From contig JAGWAZ010000017.1 of the NCBI GenBank assembly GCA_021296135.1, positions 1 to 35,837 on the forward strand: 35,837 bases of DNA, written 5' to 3'. The notes under the pieces are model-generated. The model saw nothing but the letters and a program-made list of their open reading frames with translations, had not been told where the DNA came from and did no database searches. The stretch comes from Chlorobiota bacterium. GTDB lineage: Bacteria; Bacteroidota; Ignavibacteria; OLB7. Position numbers and translations under genes: made by a program. Shown one piece after another: positions 9,054 through 19,618 of the stretch; the stretch's first letter is position 1, and the number at the start of each line of letters is the position of its first letter.

Positions 9054-9773
9054 ATGGGAATTTTTGGAAGGCTCACCGACATTATGAAGGCGAATATCAA
9101 CGAGCTGCTTGACCGTGCCGAAGATCCAGAGAAGATGATAAAGCAAATGGTTCTTGAAATGGAAGAGGCCATGAATAAGGCGACCTTGGCAGTTGGCCAG
9201 GCTATCGCCAACGAGAAATCATTGGAGCGGCAGTATAACCGCCAAACCAAGCAAATGGAAGACTGGCAGCAGAAAGCCGTTCAGGCTGTGCAGGCTGGCA
9301 GGGATGATCTTGCTTCGCAGGCGCTACAGCGGAAGAACACGATTGGTCAGAACGTAAGTGATCTTGAGCGGATGCTGGCCGAAGCGCGTGCTTCATCTCA
9401 AGGACTACGTACTCAGCTCGATCAACTGAAGTCAAAGCTTGACGAGGCTCGGATGCGTCAGAATACCCTGATTGCACGCTCACAGACAGCAAAGGCGAAG
9501 AAACAGGTTGCCCAGTCCTTTGCCGGTGTTGGGAGTGATGCCTTCTCCAAATTTGATAAACTGGAGCAGAAGGTGGAGAAAAGCGAAGCAGAGGCCGAAG
9601 CTTTTACACAGCTTGCCGGAGAGAACACTTCGCTTGAGGATGAGTTCAAAGCTCTTGGGGCAAGCAGTGCGGCGGATGATGAACTGGCTGCGCTCAAAGC
9701 CCAGCTTGGTATGGGTAGCTCCACAGCTGGGCAACTCGAACAGGGAGATAGAAACAACAATTCAGGCTCGTGA
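9054..9773 (+). CDS. pspA: PspA/IM30 family protein
   Basis: MGIFGRLTDIMKANINELLDRAEDPEKMIKQMVLEMEEAM PspA N-terminus; coiled coil. Confidence 0.95.
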   Translation: MGIFGRLTDIMKANINELLDRAEDPEKMIKQMVLEMEEAMNKATLAVGQAIANEKSLERQYNRQTKQMEDWQQKAVQAVQAGRDDLASQALQRKNTIGQNVSDLERMLAEARASSQGLRTQLDQLKSKLDEARMRQNTLIARSQTAKAKKQVAQSFAGVGSDAFSKFDKLEQKVEKSEAEAEAFTQLAGENTSLEDEFKALGASSAADDELAALKAQLGMGSSTAGQLEQGDRNNNSGS

Positions 9774-9816
9774 CAGAAAACGAACAACACACAAACCAAT
9801 TATAGAACAGATAATC

Positions 9817-10284
9817 ATGGCTGATATTCAGGAAATGATTGATGGCGCTCGCCTGAGAGTGCAGGGCTATCTGGCTGAAGTCGATCCCGATTTTCAGGAG
9901 TATGACAGCGGTATGTTTACTGTGCAAGAGGGATCAGCAATTGTTGGTATTTCGTTCCGACCCTGGCATGAGGGGGATGTTGCTGTTGAGTTTACCAGCC
10001 AGCTTGTCAACGGTGCTACTATCAACGACGAAACAATGCGTTGGCTGCTTCAAAAGAACGCCGAGTTGCACTTTGGCTCGTTTGGTCTTCTTTTTGATGA
10101 TACGATCATCTATTCTCACACTCTTCCAGCAGGCAATCTTGATCGGAAAACCTTTACAGCAACTGCCTTAACCGTAGCAGCAATCGCCGATCATTACGAT
10201 GATAAGATTGTTCAGGTAGCCGGAGGAACCCTGGCAAGTGCAGCAGTTTCTAAAGAAACTTCAAAGGTCAAAGAGGCCTCCTGA
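9817..10284 (+). CDS. YbjN / type III secretion chaperone-like fold protein
   Basis: MADIQEMIDGARLRVQGYLAEVDPDFQEYDSGMFTVQEGSAIVGISFRPWHEGDVAVEF... resembles YbjN-like proteins. ATG at 9817 fits better than the 9472 ORF start, which overlaps pspA. Confidence 0.65.
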   Translation: MADIQEMIDGARLRVQGYLAEVDPDFQEYDSGMFTVQEGSAIVGISFRPWHEGDVAVEFTSQLVNGATINDETMRWLLQKNAELHFGSFGLLFDDTIIYSHTLPAGNLDRKTFTATALTVAAIADHYDDKIVQVAGGTLASAAVSKETSKVKEAS

Positions 10285-10312
10285 TCCTTCAATTAGAGAT
10301 GACAGTGACCTG

Positions 10313-10353
10313 CAACCGCAGTCGCATGGAGAGCGACTGCGGTTGTTTTATTT
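10313..10353 (+). terminator. Intrinsic terminator after the pspA/YbjN-like pair
   Basis: CAACCGCAGTCGC-atggaga-GCGACTGCGGTTG followed by TTTTATTT. Confidence 0.92.
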
Positions 10354-10453
10354 GAAGAAGAACTTCAAGAATATGCCCGACTCTCTTGCGCTCTACACCA
10401 TGTTTCCGTAAGTTTCAATCTGTTCATCCTGTACAAACCTCTTTCTTGGTGTG

Positions 10454-10849
10454 ATGAAAGATCTGGAAATGAAGAAGCTCTACTACTCGATCAGTGAGGT
10501 CGGCAAGATGGTCGATCTGGAGCAATATGTGCTTCGGTATTGGGAGCGAGAATTCAGCCAGTTACGCCCACAGAAGAATCGTGCCGGTAATCGCATCTAC
10601 ACCGAAAAGGATATCGAGATTATCAAGCTTATCAAACGGTTGACCCGCGAGGATCGCTATACGATCAGTGGTGCTCGTCAGGTACTTGAACAGATGACCT
10701 TTGATAACGGAGTGCCAACATTGCCCGACGATTTTGCTCCGGTGCCATCTGAGTTGCAGGAGATAGATACCCTGGCCGAGGATCTCAGGGAAGTCAGGGC
10801 AACTCTTGTTAAACTCCTTGACAAGCTGAGAAACGGCCAGTCCGATTAA
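10454..10849 (+). CDS. MerR family transcriptional regulator
   Basis: YYSISEVGKMVDLEQYVLRYWEREFSQLRPQKNRAGNRIYTEKDIEII MerR helix-turn-helix. Confidence 0.93.
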   Translation: MKDLEMKKLYYSISEVGKMVDLEQYVLRYWEREFSQLRPQKNRAGNRIYTEKDIEIIKLIKRLTREDRYTISGARQVLEQMTFDNGVPTLPDDFAPVPSELQEIDTLAEDLREVRATLVKLLDKLRNGQSD

Positions 10850-10884
10850 AAGGCCGTATCTTTGTTCTGCTGGTTTTCAAATCT

Positions 10885-10958
10885 CGGAGCGTGGCGCAGC
10901 CCGGTAGCGCACCTGAATGGGGTTCAGGAGGTCGTGGGTTCAAATCCCGCCGCTCCGA
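10885..10958 (+). tRNA. tRNA-Pro (anticodon GGG)
   Basis: CGGAGCG/CGCTCCG acceptor, anticodon arm CCTGA-ATGGGGT-TCAGG, T-arm GTGGGTTCAAATCCCGC; CCA not encoded. Confidence 0.95.
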
Positions 10959-10979
10959 CACGATGAATAATTGTTATCG

Positions 10980-11010
10980 CCGACCGGAACTCTCCTTCCG
11001 GTCGGTTTTT
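10980..11010 (+). terminator. Intrinsic terminator after tRNA-Pro
   Basis: CCGACCGGAA-ctctcc-TTCCGGTCGG-TTTTT. Confidence 0.9.
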
Positions 11011-11054
11011 CTTTCTTTAAGATCTAATGTTTGTCCTTCAGATAACTATCCTTT

Positions 11055-11273
11055 ATGACCCTTGGATTAATTGCTGCGGGTGAAGGATCACGGTTGAAAA
11101 ACCAGAAACTCACCGAGTCCATTAAGCGTACTTGGCCGACGAATTTCCCAGCGGTTTTACCTTTACTTCCGGAACCTGATAAGCGAGCTCTTTCATTAAC
11201 CATGACAATTGTGATCTCCCCTGCCTCGCTATCGAAGATCGATAATCCCCAATTCTCTAATCTGTATCTCTGA
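11055..11273 (+). pseudogene. Possible truncated nucleotidyltransferase N-terminus
   Basis: MTLGLIAAGEGSRLK resembles the nucleotidyltransferase signature (G.I.AAGEGSRLK); the rest of the 72-aa ORF does not look like that fold. Confidence 0.35.
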
Positions 11274-11284
11274 CTCTTTCTTAC

Positions 11285-13192
<1,908 letters not shown>

Positions 13193-13324
13193 CTAATAAA
13201 TACATTGGGTTCTCCCTTTCATTGTGACTTCGGTCTGTAAAAGCAGACAGCGTGGAAGAGTACTACGTGTAATGTCAGGAGGAAGGCGAAGGGATAGAGA
13301 AGAGCGCTATCGAGCACATCATTC

Positions 13325-13402
13325 GGCTTCCCTCCGCCGGTCCTAACCAGATCAGGTTCAAGGGGTACTTCTCAGTCCGCCTGTGGCGAATGCCCCCAGC
13401 AG
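13325..13402 (-). promoter_or_regulatory. TPP (Thi-box) riboswitch upstream of thiC
   Basis: Minus strand: GGGGGCATTCGCC...GGCGGACTGAGAAGTACCCCTTGAACCTGATCTGGTTAGGACCGGCGGAGGGAAG; conserved CTGAGA, ACCTGATCTGG and GGGAAG. Confidence 0.96.
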
Positions 13403-13423
13403 TCGTTATGGTCAGTCAATAGC

Positions 13424-14179
13424 CTATTCGACAATAGTGATTGATCGCTGGTAAATAATTTCCGAGAGAGCTACGTATGTTTTCCCCTGAACTACGTCTG
13501 TTGCCATCCGGTATTTTATCAGAGTGAAGACAACAGAGCCGGATATATCGTTCAGGTCGTTTGCTCTAAAGCTATAGCTTCCGGTGTTGGGAATATCTTT
13601 GGTAACGGAAGCATTATTGGTTCCTTGAGAAGAAATGATGATCAAGACCCGTTCATCAGAAGTCCCTGAGCCACCTGTCCAGACCACGTCAAGGTTATCG
13701 GCCTTGTTGACAACATCAAAAACCGTTGGTTGCTGGAGTTCGAAATCAGTTGCGCTTTCAACCGAGACATCAATCTCCGGTACTCCATTGTTCCCTTCAG
13801 CATAGAACTGATGGGTTGATCCATCAAAATCGACATCCGGGATATCGTTGGTAGCGTTTACACCACCCGCAGAAGTATAGAGAAGGGTTCCGCCGACAAG
13901 CTGCTTTGACAGAGTAAAGTTGTTCACACCAACAATTCCGCCATCAAGACCATCGGCCTCGAATTGTGCCGTTGCTAATTCACGATCTCTTCCCACAGTC
14001 TGTTTAGTCAGATATGTGCCGAAGAGACCGCCAATTTCGCCAAGATTGTCGATGTTTGGTAGAGGCTGTCCGCTTGTCTGGCCATAAATCTGGCTTGAGC
14101 TGGGAGCCGTAGGGGTATCCCTGCACGAAGTGATGACCACCAGAGAAAGAGAAGCAAGGAGGACAAAAGCCTGTTTCAT
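13424..14179 (-). CDS. Predicted lipoprotein, unknown function
   Basis: MKQAFVLLASLSLVVITSCRDTPTAPSS lipobox; 251 aa. Confidence 0.8.
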   Translation of the reverse strand: MKQAFVLLASLSLVVITSCRDTPTAPSSSQIYGQTSGQPLPNIDNLGEIGGLFGTYLTKQTVGRDRELATAQFEADGLDGGIVGVNNFTLSKQLVGGTLLYTSAGGVNATNDIPDVDFDGSTHQFYAEGNNGVPEIDVSVESATDFELQQPTVFDVVNKADNLDVVWTGGSGTSDERVLIIISSQGTNNASVTKDIPNTGSYSFRANDLNDISGSVVFTLIKYRMATDVVQGKTYVALSEIIYQRSITIVE

Positions 14180-14264
14180 AATAGATCCGGGAAGATCGTA
14201 CACCCTTGACATGATCCATAAACATAGTGCTTTCTGTCAGCACTTTCAAACGTGGCCTTTCTTC

Positions 14265-14300
14265 AAAAAATGTCCGCCTCATATTGATGAGACGGACATT
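14265..14300 (-). terminator. Intrinsic terminator for the minus-strand gene at 14331-16292
   Basis: AATGTCCGcCTCAT/ATGAGaCGGACATT stem; T-run on the minus strand at 14265-14270. Confidence 0.8.
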
Positions 14301-14330
14301 CTTTCGTCTATTGGTTTAATAATGTCAACG

Positions 14331-16292
14331 TCAGTTCAACACAGTCAATGCTGTTGACTTTTTCGCATTATCGAGGGTCAGAACAACATGGTAGAGCCCT
14401 GATTCAAGATCGGAGATATCGACAGTAGTTGTGTAGTCCCCAACTGATGTTCGTTGATTCAAAACAGATTTTACTTTCTGGCCAAGCGTGTTGAAGATAT
14501 TAATTGACAGGTTGCCGCTCTTCTCAAGCCAATACTGAATTTCAACGACCCTTTGCGCCGGATTCGGAACGCTTGTAATGCCAAGGCCGTTGTCAGCAAT
14601 CACATCGTCTTCAACAGAGGAGAGAGACGAGTTGAACATTGCCGGACCGAGAACTGTACGTTGGAAGTACTGGAACGTCTCATTGATCGGCCCACGTCTT
14701 GCTGAGGTCCCATCTCCTATGTTCTCGACGATGAAAGCATACATTCCTGGAAAACGACGAGCTTGGAAAGCCATATCGATTGTCACCTCGCCGGTCTCAA
14801 GATCCACACGACAGGTCTCATTGAGCGAAGGATATTCGCAGCTCGCGCTGTCCGTATCGTCTCCTGCCCAATCCTGAAGAACGTGCGTCGCACCCCAGCT
14901 GACCCCACCATCCTTTGAACCGACCATCCAGATGCGCTGGTATGGAAAGCCCTCATCGCTTGCTATTAATCGAAGACTATCAGGATCGATATGATCCTCC
15001 TGTCCCTGTGCCATGAATGCAACAACAATGTGTTTGCCATCATTGCCAAGTGAAATGGATGGATAGGAAATACCCATTACGCCGCCTGGCTGGTATATAT
15101 CACGATGGTGGCTCCTAATACCGCGGAGAAAATCGAGGTCGGTCATCGCAATATCGACGATCTTATTGGTTGAGCGTGACCAGTGTGAGATGCGTTGTGT
15201 TCTGAAAAAACCGTTAATTGATCGCTGAAAGACAATGTGAGGATCGTCTCCCATGTATGCAAAGTCCAGGCTTACCCCTGCTAAAAGTGTGTCTTCATCA
15301 CCATTCTGGTTCTCAAACTCAACAATCTCTTCGTCGAAGATGGTGTCGATATTCCACGTCTGACCGTTATCGGTACTTTCTGCAAAGTTGATTCGGGCAA
15401 TAGTGTCGGCCCCACGATCAAAAAATTGATGGTAAGCAATGCCAAGGTTACCACTAACTGAACGGGCAATAACGTATCGACCACCACTTGTTGCGGTCAG
15501 GACGCTATCACCGAGGTCCTTCCAGGCAGCAGTTTCCTGAGCAAAATCAGCGCTCGAAACTTGCAGTGGTGCTTCTTTCTCGAGCTCTACGCTAAGAGAA
15601 CCAATAACTTCCTGAACGAGTTGATTATCAGTGCGCGTCGCAAATGATGGCCAGATAACACCCGCTCCATCATCGCTCTCTCTTCCTCCGGCAGTCGGGC
15701 GTGGCATCTCGTAAACAGGAATAAATCCATTCCCTAATATCCCTAATCTGGAAAAGAACATAGTCCTTATTCCGCTACCATCCGGATCACCGTGTGCGGC
15801 AACCACTGGTACAACAGGGCCCTCCCCCTGTAGGTTAGCGAGACCGAGATATGGAAAGCCGAGACGTGTATCGTTGCCGGAAACATCCTCGACCAGACCC
15901 CAGTTCTCGCCCCCATCTGTGGAGATACTATATCCAACGCGACGTGACGAGCTAATGTTCTCAACGCTCGAACCATCGTCTGCACGCATGTAGACCATGT
16001 GGATTTCATCCGGGTCTTCCGGATTAACTCGAATCCATCCCGGGCTCATGCCGTTGCTTTGATAATCATAAAATCCCTGAAGTCCATTTGGGACCGCACT
16101 GCCACGAAGGTCGAGGGGAGGAGCTTGAGCAGCTTTTGAGAATGGAGTAACAAGCGAAGGAACGCTCTTCCATTCGTTTGGAGTCTGCTGAGTTATAAAA
16201 GGAGTCTGATGTTCAGACATTTCCTGCGCAGTTGCATTGGCTAATGCAAAGAACAGGCCAAAGAGTGTAAGTGCTAACAGATGTTTTTTCAT
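14331..16292 (-). CDS. Secreted sialidase/BNR-repeat-like protein with type IX sorting domain
   Basis: MKKHLLALTLFGLFFALANATAQ signal peptide; BNR-like repeats (STDGGENWG, STDNGQTWN, SKDGGVSWG); C-terminal VPNPAQRVVEIQYWLEKSGNLSINIFNTLGQKVKSV...DLESGLYHVVL. Confidence 0.88.
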   Translation of the reverse strand: MKKHLLALTLFGLFFALANATAQEMSEHQTPFITQQTPNEWKSVPSLVTPFSKAAQAPPLDLRGSAVPNGLQGFYDYQSNGMSPGWIRVNPEDPDEIHMVYMRADDGSSVENISSSRRVGYSISTDGGENWGLVEDVSGNDTRLGFPYLGLANLQGEGPVVPVVAAHGDPDGSGIRTMFFSRLGILGNGFIPVYEMPRPTAGGRESDDGAGVIWPSFATRTDNQLVQEVIGSLSVELEKEAPLQVSSADFAQETAAWKDLGDSVLTATSGGRYVIARSVSGNLGIAYHQFFDRGADTIARINFAESTDNGQTWNIDTIFDEEIVEFENQNGDEDTLLAGVSLDFAYMGDDPHIVFQRSINGFFRTQRISHWSRSTNKIVDIAMTDLDFLRGIRSHHRDIYQPGGVMGISYPSISLGNDGKHIVVAFMAQGQEDHIDPDSLRLIASDEGFPYQRIWMVGSKDGGVSWGATHVLQDWAGDDTDSASCEYPSLNETCRVDLETGEVTIDMAFQARRFPGMYAFIVENIGDGTSARRGPINETFQYFQRTVLGPAMFNSSLSSVEDDVIADNGLGITSVPNPAQRVVEIQYWLEKSGNLSINIFNTLGQKVKSVLNQRTSVGDYTTTVDISDLESGLYHVVLTLDNAKKSTALTVLN

Positions 16293-16594
16293 GTTGGATT
16301 CTCCCAGATATGTTGGTACCAAATACGTGTATCGATTGCTATAATGTTGAAGGTAAACGTCATCCTGTGCTTTTAAGTTGCGTTCAACCGCTACACATTT
16401 GATTGAAGAATAACGATGAATTCTTACGTCAACAGGGATAATTAGATCTTTTTAAGAGACTGGCCACAACTTCAACCACCCACTTTAAATGTCATTCTGT
16501 TACTGAGCGTTGAACCTGGTACAATGGGTCAACTTAAAAAAGCATATTCATTATAAAATATAGCTCATATTGTGGAAAAATTGAAAGATTATCT

Positions 16595-16635
16595 CGGTGA
16601 GGACTGATAGGAATAGTCCGTGACGTATCACCCCG
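16595..16635 (+). promoter_or_regulatory. Leader stem upstream of an intrinsic terminator and the 16778 gene
   Basis: GGTGA (16596-16600)/TCACC (16628-16632) enclosing GGACT (16601-16605)/AGTCC (16615-16619). Confidence 0.4.
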
Positions 16636-16652
16636 TTTCATAATTGTGAGGG

Positions 16653-16686
16653 CGATTGAATTTCGCTAAATTCGATCGTTTTTTTC
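16653..16686 (+). terminator. Intrinsic terminator in the leader of the 16778-18460 gene
   Basis: CGATTGAATTT-cgct-AAATTCGATCG (one G-U) followed by eight T residues; no plus-strand CDS lies upstream. Confidence 0.8.
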
Positions 16687-16777
16687 AGTTCCACTTGATC
16701 CTATCCCTGATGTTGCGCTTAGAAGCAGCGGGTATTCGGCTGACGTACATCGGGTGACTCTAAACCGGATAGACTAC

Positions 16778-18460
16778 ATGGACATTTCAGGAAAGAGGGT
16801 GCTTGTTCTCGGCGGATGGGGCCTTGTCGGTGCGGCCGTATGTCACAGGCTTTTTGCCGACCGACCCGCAAAAATTATTGTGACCTCCCTTCATGAGAAC
16901 GAGGCACGCGAAGCGATAGAGGAGATGGAAGCGGAGGCGGGAGCTATTGAGTTGATTCCCTGGTGGGGAGACATTTTTGCTCGCTTCGATGAACGTACCC
17001 GTTCTCGTGGAGAGATGTTGACTGATCCTGATGGGCGGCGAAGTATTATTCAGGATATTCTCGATGATCTTTCAAAGGAATTGCTTGATCGCTCAGCACT
17101 CTATCGTCTTCTTTTCGACCATAAGCCACACGCTATTGTTGATTGCATCAATACCGCAACAGCTATTGCCTATCAGGATGTCTACAGAACAGCGTGGGAT
17201 GCTTTGAAGGCGTTGGAGACCGATCGGGGGGTAGAGGAGAGTGTAGAACGTCTGATTGCAAATCTTTCCGTACCGCAACTGATCCGCCATATCCAGATTC
17301 TCTATGCGGGGATGTTGGATGCGGGAACACAGATGTACGTAAAAGTAGGGACAGCCGGATCGGGAGGAATGGGATTGAATATCCCCTACACCCACTCAGA
17401 AGAGCGCCCTTCTCGCGTACTGCTGAGCAAAAGCTCTATGGCTGGAGCGCACACATTGCTCCTCTTCCTTGCAGGGCGCACACCGGATGGGCCGATTATC
17501 AAAGAAGTAAAACCGACGGCAACAATAGCCTGGAAGGAGATTGGATCAGGGGAGGTCCTTCGTCATGGGAAGCCGATTCCATTGGTCGATTGTTCTCCTG
17601 AAAATGCTGTAAGCCTTGAGGGGAATTTGAATCTCGTTGAGAACGGAGTTGCCGAACCGACCGGTGAAACCCTGAAAGCCCCTTTCATCAATACAGGAGA
17701 GAACGGGATTTTCTCACGTGGAGAATTCGAAGCGATCACCTCGCTCGGTCAGATGGAGATGATTACTCCTGAAGAGATAGCCGAAGCGGTTGTTTTCGAG
17801 TTGAAGGGAGGGAACTCCGGTCACGATGTCGTTCATGCACTTGACAGTGCGGTTTACGGTCCAACCTATCGTGGTGGGTATCTACGAAACCGTGCCGTAG
17901 AATGGTTGCATCGACTTGAGCAGGAATCGGGCACTGATTCGGTTGCCTTTGAGATGCTCGGCCCCCCACGACTTTCAAAGCTTCTTCTCGAGGCATATCT
18001 CCTTGGTCGCGTGGCCGGTTCCATTCGCGATGTGATAGTGAAAAATGCAGGTGAGCTGGCTACCCGGCTTGATAAGATTGTGGGAGAAGATGCAGAGCTG
18101 CGGAGTCGAATCATTTCCATAGGTATTCCCATCCTCATGGCTGATGGAAAGAGGTTGCTTCGTGGAGAGACAATCAAGATTCCACCTCACAAAGGAGAGA
18201 ACCAACTATTAATATCGACGGAGAGCATTGACAAATGGGCAGCAGCCGGGTGGGTCGATCTCAGACCATCAAACGTTGAGAGATGGCAGGTTCGTCTTGA
18301 ATACATCAAAAAAGAGACAGAGAAGATAGATCGGGGAAATACCTCAAGTCGAGAAAACTTTCCACCCGATTACTGGGTTGACTTCGAGACCATGCCGATT
18401 GGAAAAATCGTGGCCTGGATTTTTACGGTTGAAGATAAAGGCGCGAGGATGAAAGCCTGA
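16778..18460 (+). CDS. Large NAD(P)-binding Rossmann/SDR-like protein, uncharacterised
   Basis: MDISGKRVLVLGGWGLVGAAVCHRLF is a GGxGxxG dinucleotide-binding start; the rest (560 aa) is not recognised. Confidence 0.8.
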   Translation: MDISGKRVLVLGGWGLVGAAVCHRLFADRPAKIIVTSLHENEAREAIEEMEAEAGAIELIPWWGDIFARFDERTRSRGEMLTDPDGRRSIIQDILDDLSKELLDRSALYRLLFDHKPHAIVDCINTATAIAYQDVYRTAWDALKALETDRGVEESVERLIANLSVPQLIRHIQILYAGMLDAGTQMYVKVGTAGSGGMGLNIPYTHSEERPSRVLLSKSSMAGAHTLLLFLAGRTPDGPIIKEVKPTATIAWKEIGSGEVLRHGKPIPLVDCSPENAVSLEGNLNLVENGVAEPTGETLKAPFINTGENGIFSRGEFEAITSLGQMEMITPEEIAEAVVFELKGGNSGHDVVHALDSAVYGPTYRGGYLRNRAVEWLHRLEQESGTDSVAFEMLGPPRLSKLLLEAYLLGRVAGSIRDVIVKNAGELATRLDKIVGEDAELRSRIISIGIPILMADGKRLLRGETIKIPPHKGENQLLISTESIDKWAAAGWVDLRPSNVERWQVRLEYIKKETEKIDRGNTSSRENFPPDYWVDFETMPIGKIVAWIFTVEDKGARMKA

Positions 18461-18469
18461 GATGCGGTG

Positions 18470-18527
18470 TTAGAAGTCGGAAGTTGGAGCATTGGGGTTC
18501 TAACAACTTTGCACTTCTGACTTCTAA
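18470..18527. repeat. Inverted AGAAGT-type repeat pair
   Basis: TTAGAAGTCGGAAGT (18470-18484) versus ACTTCTGACTTCTAA (18513-18527), 14/15 complementary. Confidence 0.7.
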
Positions 18528-18528
18528 T

Positions 18529-18637
18529 GTGAATCATAAGCAGTGATAGGAAACCGCTGGAAGCGGTTCTCTCCTGCGAGGATCACTCGTATCACCGCGC
18601 TAAAGCACGGTGCTAATAACAATATAAACTTCACGTT
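18529..18637. repeat. 109-bp dispersed two-hairpin repeat, copy A
   Basis: Same orientation and length as 26868-26976, 6 mismatches by eye; hairpins AACCGCT-gga-AGCGGTT and CACCGcGCT-AA-AGCaCGGTG. Confidence 0.9.
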
Positions 18638-18655
18638 CTCATTAATTCCTACTTC

Positions 18656-19618
18656 TTACTTCAGCACGACTCCGCTTTCAAGCAACTCGAGTTTCCCGTT
18701 TGTTCCGTCAATGCGTGCCCGAACGCCGACCGGCAAGGTTAGTTTACCTTTGATGTGTCCGTAGGGAACTCCACTGATTGCCGGTAGGTCTGCTCGACGG
18801 ATATACTCTTCAAAAACCTCTTCGATAGGGAGGGGATCGACCGATATCCGCTTTGGATCAGTCCCCGTAAAGGCTCCAAAGGCAAGACCAACAATATGTT
18901 TGAGTATCCCACCGTTCCAAAGCTGTGAAAGAAGTCTGTCAACCCGATAGGCTTCTTCTCCAATCTCTTCGATCAGAAGGATTGCTCCGTTCATGTCAGG
19001 CATATAAGGAGTCCCACAAAGAGAGGCAAGGAGTGTGAGGTTGGCCGGCACGAGATGACCTTCTGCATTACCGGGATGGAGTGGACGGATGCCCTCCTCT
19101 TCCGAGGAGGAGATCTCCCCAAGTGGTTCAGTCGAAGTGAGGGCTGAGAGAAAGCCCTGGATAGCGAACTCATCAACTTCATCCGACCACATATCAACGC
19201 CCGGCATCGTTCCTGAAAAAGAAATCAGATGAGCTTGTGCAAGAACTGCAAGGTTGATAGCGGTTACATCACTGAAGCCAAGAATAATCTTTGGATCATC
19301 TCGCAGCGCTTCATAGTCAATCTGCTCAAGAATACGCGTAGCACCATAGCCTCCTCGACCGGCCACGATCATGCGAACTTCCGGGTCAAGAATCATCCGG
19401 TTCAGATCATCAATCCGTTCCTCATCGGTTCCGGCCAGATAGCCATATCGTTTCCAGAGATTCTTTCCCTCGAGTACCCGATAGCCAAGCGATTCAAGAT
19501 AGCCTATTCCGGCTCGAAGTCTTTCATCATCACGTTGTGGTGAACTTGGAGCGATGACACCGATGGTGTCGCCGGCACTAAGCTGAAAGGGTTTCCTGAT
19601 GTTTTCGATAGCGTTCAT
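18656..19618 (-). CDS. S66 family LD-carboxypeptidase (LdcA/MccF-like)
   Basis: AGDTIGVIAPSSP, IVAGRGGYGATRILEQIDYEAL, GFSDVTAINLAVL; S66 features. Confidence 0.93.
   Translation of the reverse strand: MNAIENIRKPFQLSAGDTIGVIAPSSPQRDDERLRAGIGYLESLGYRVLEGKNLWKRYGYLAGTDEERIDDLNRMILDPEVRMIVAGRGGYGATRILEQIDYEALRDDPKIILGFSDVTAINLAVLAQAHLISFSGTMPGVDMWSDEVDEFAIQGFLSALTSTEPLGEISSSEEEGIRPLHPGNAEGHLVPANLTLLASLCGTPYMPDMNGAILLIEEIGEEAYRVDRLLSQLWNGGILKHIVGLAFGAFTGTDPKRISVDPLPIEEVFEEYIRRADLPAISGVPYGHIKGKLTLPVGVRARIDGTNGKLELLESGVVLK

Noticed and set aside
9472-9816. N-terminal part of the 270-aa ORF
   Set aside because: It overlaps pspA in another frame; homology begins at the ATG at 9817.
16595-16635. Hammerhead-like ribozyme because of CTGATAGG
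   Set aside because: Lacks the CUGAUGA...GAAA core and three-stem arrangement.
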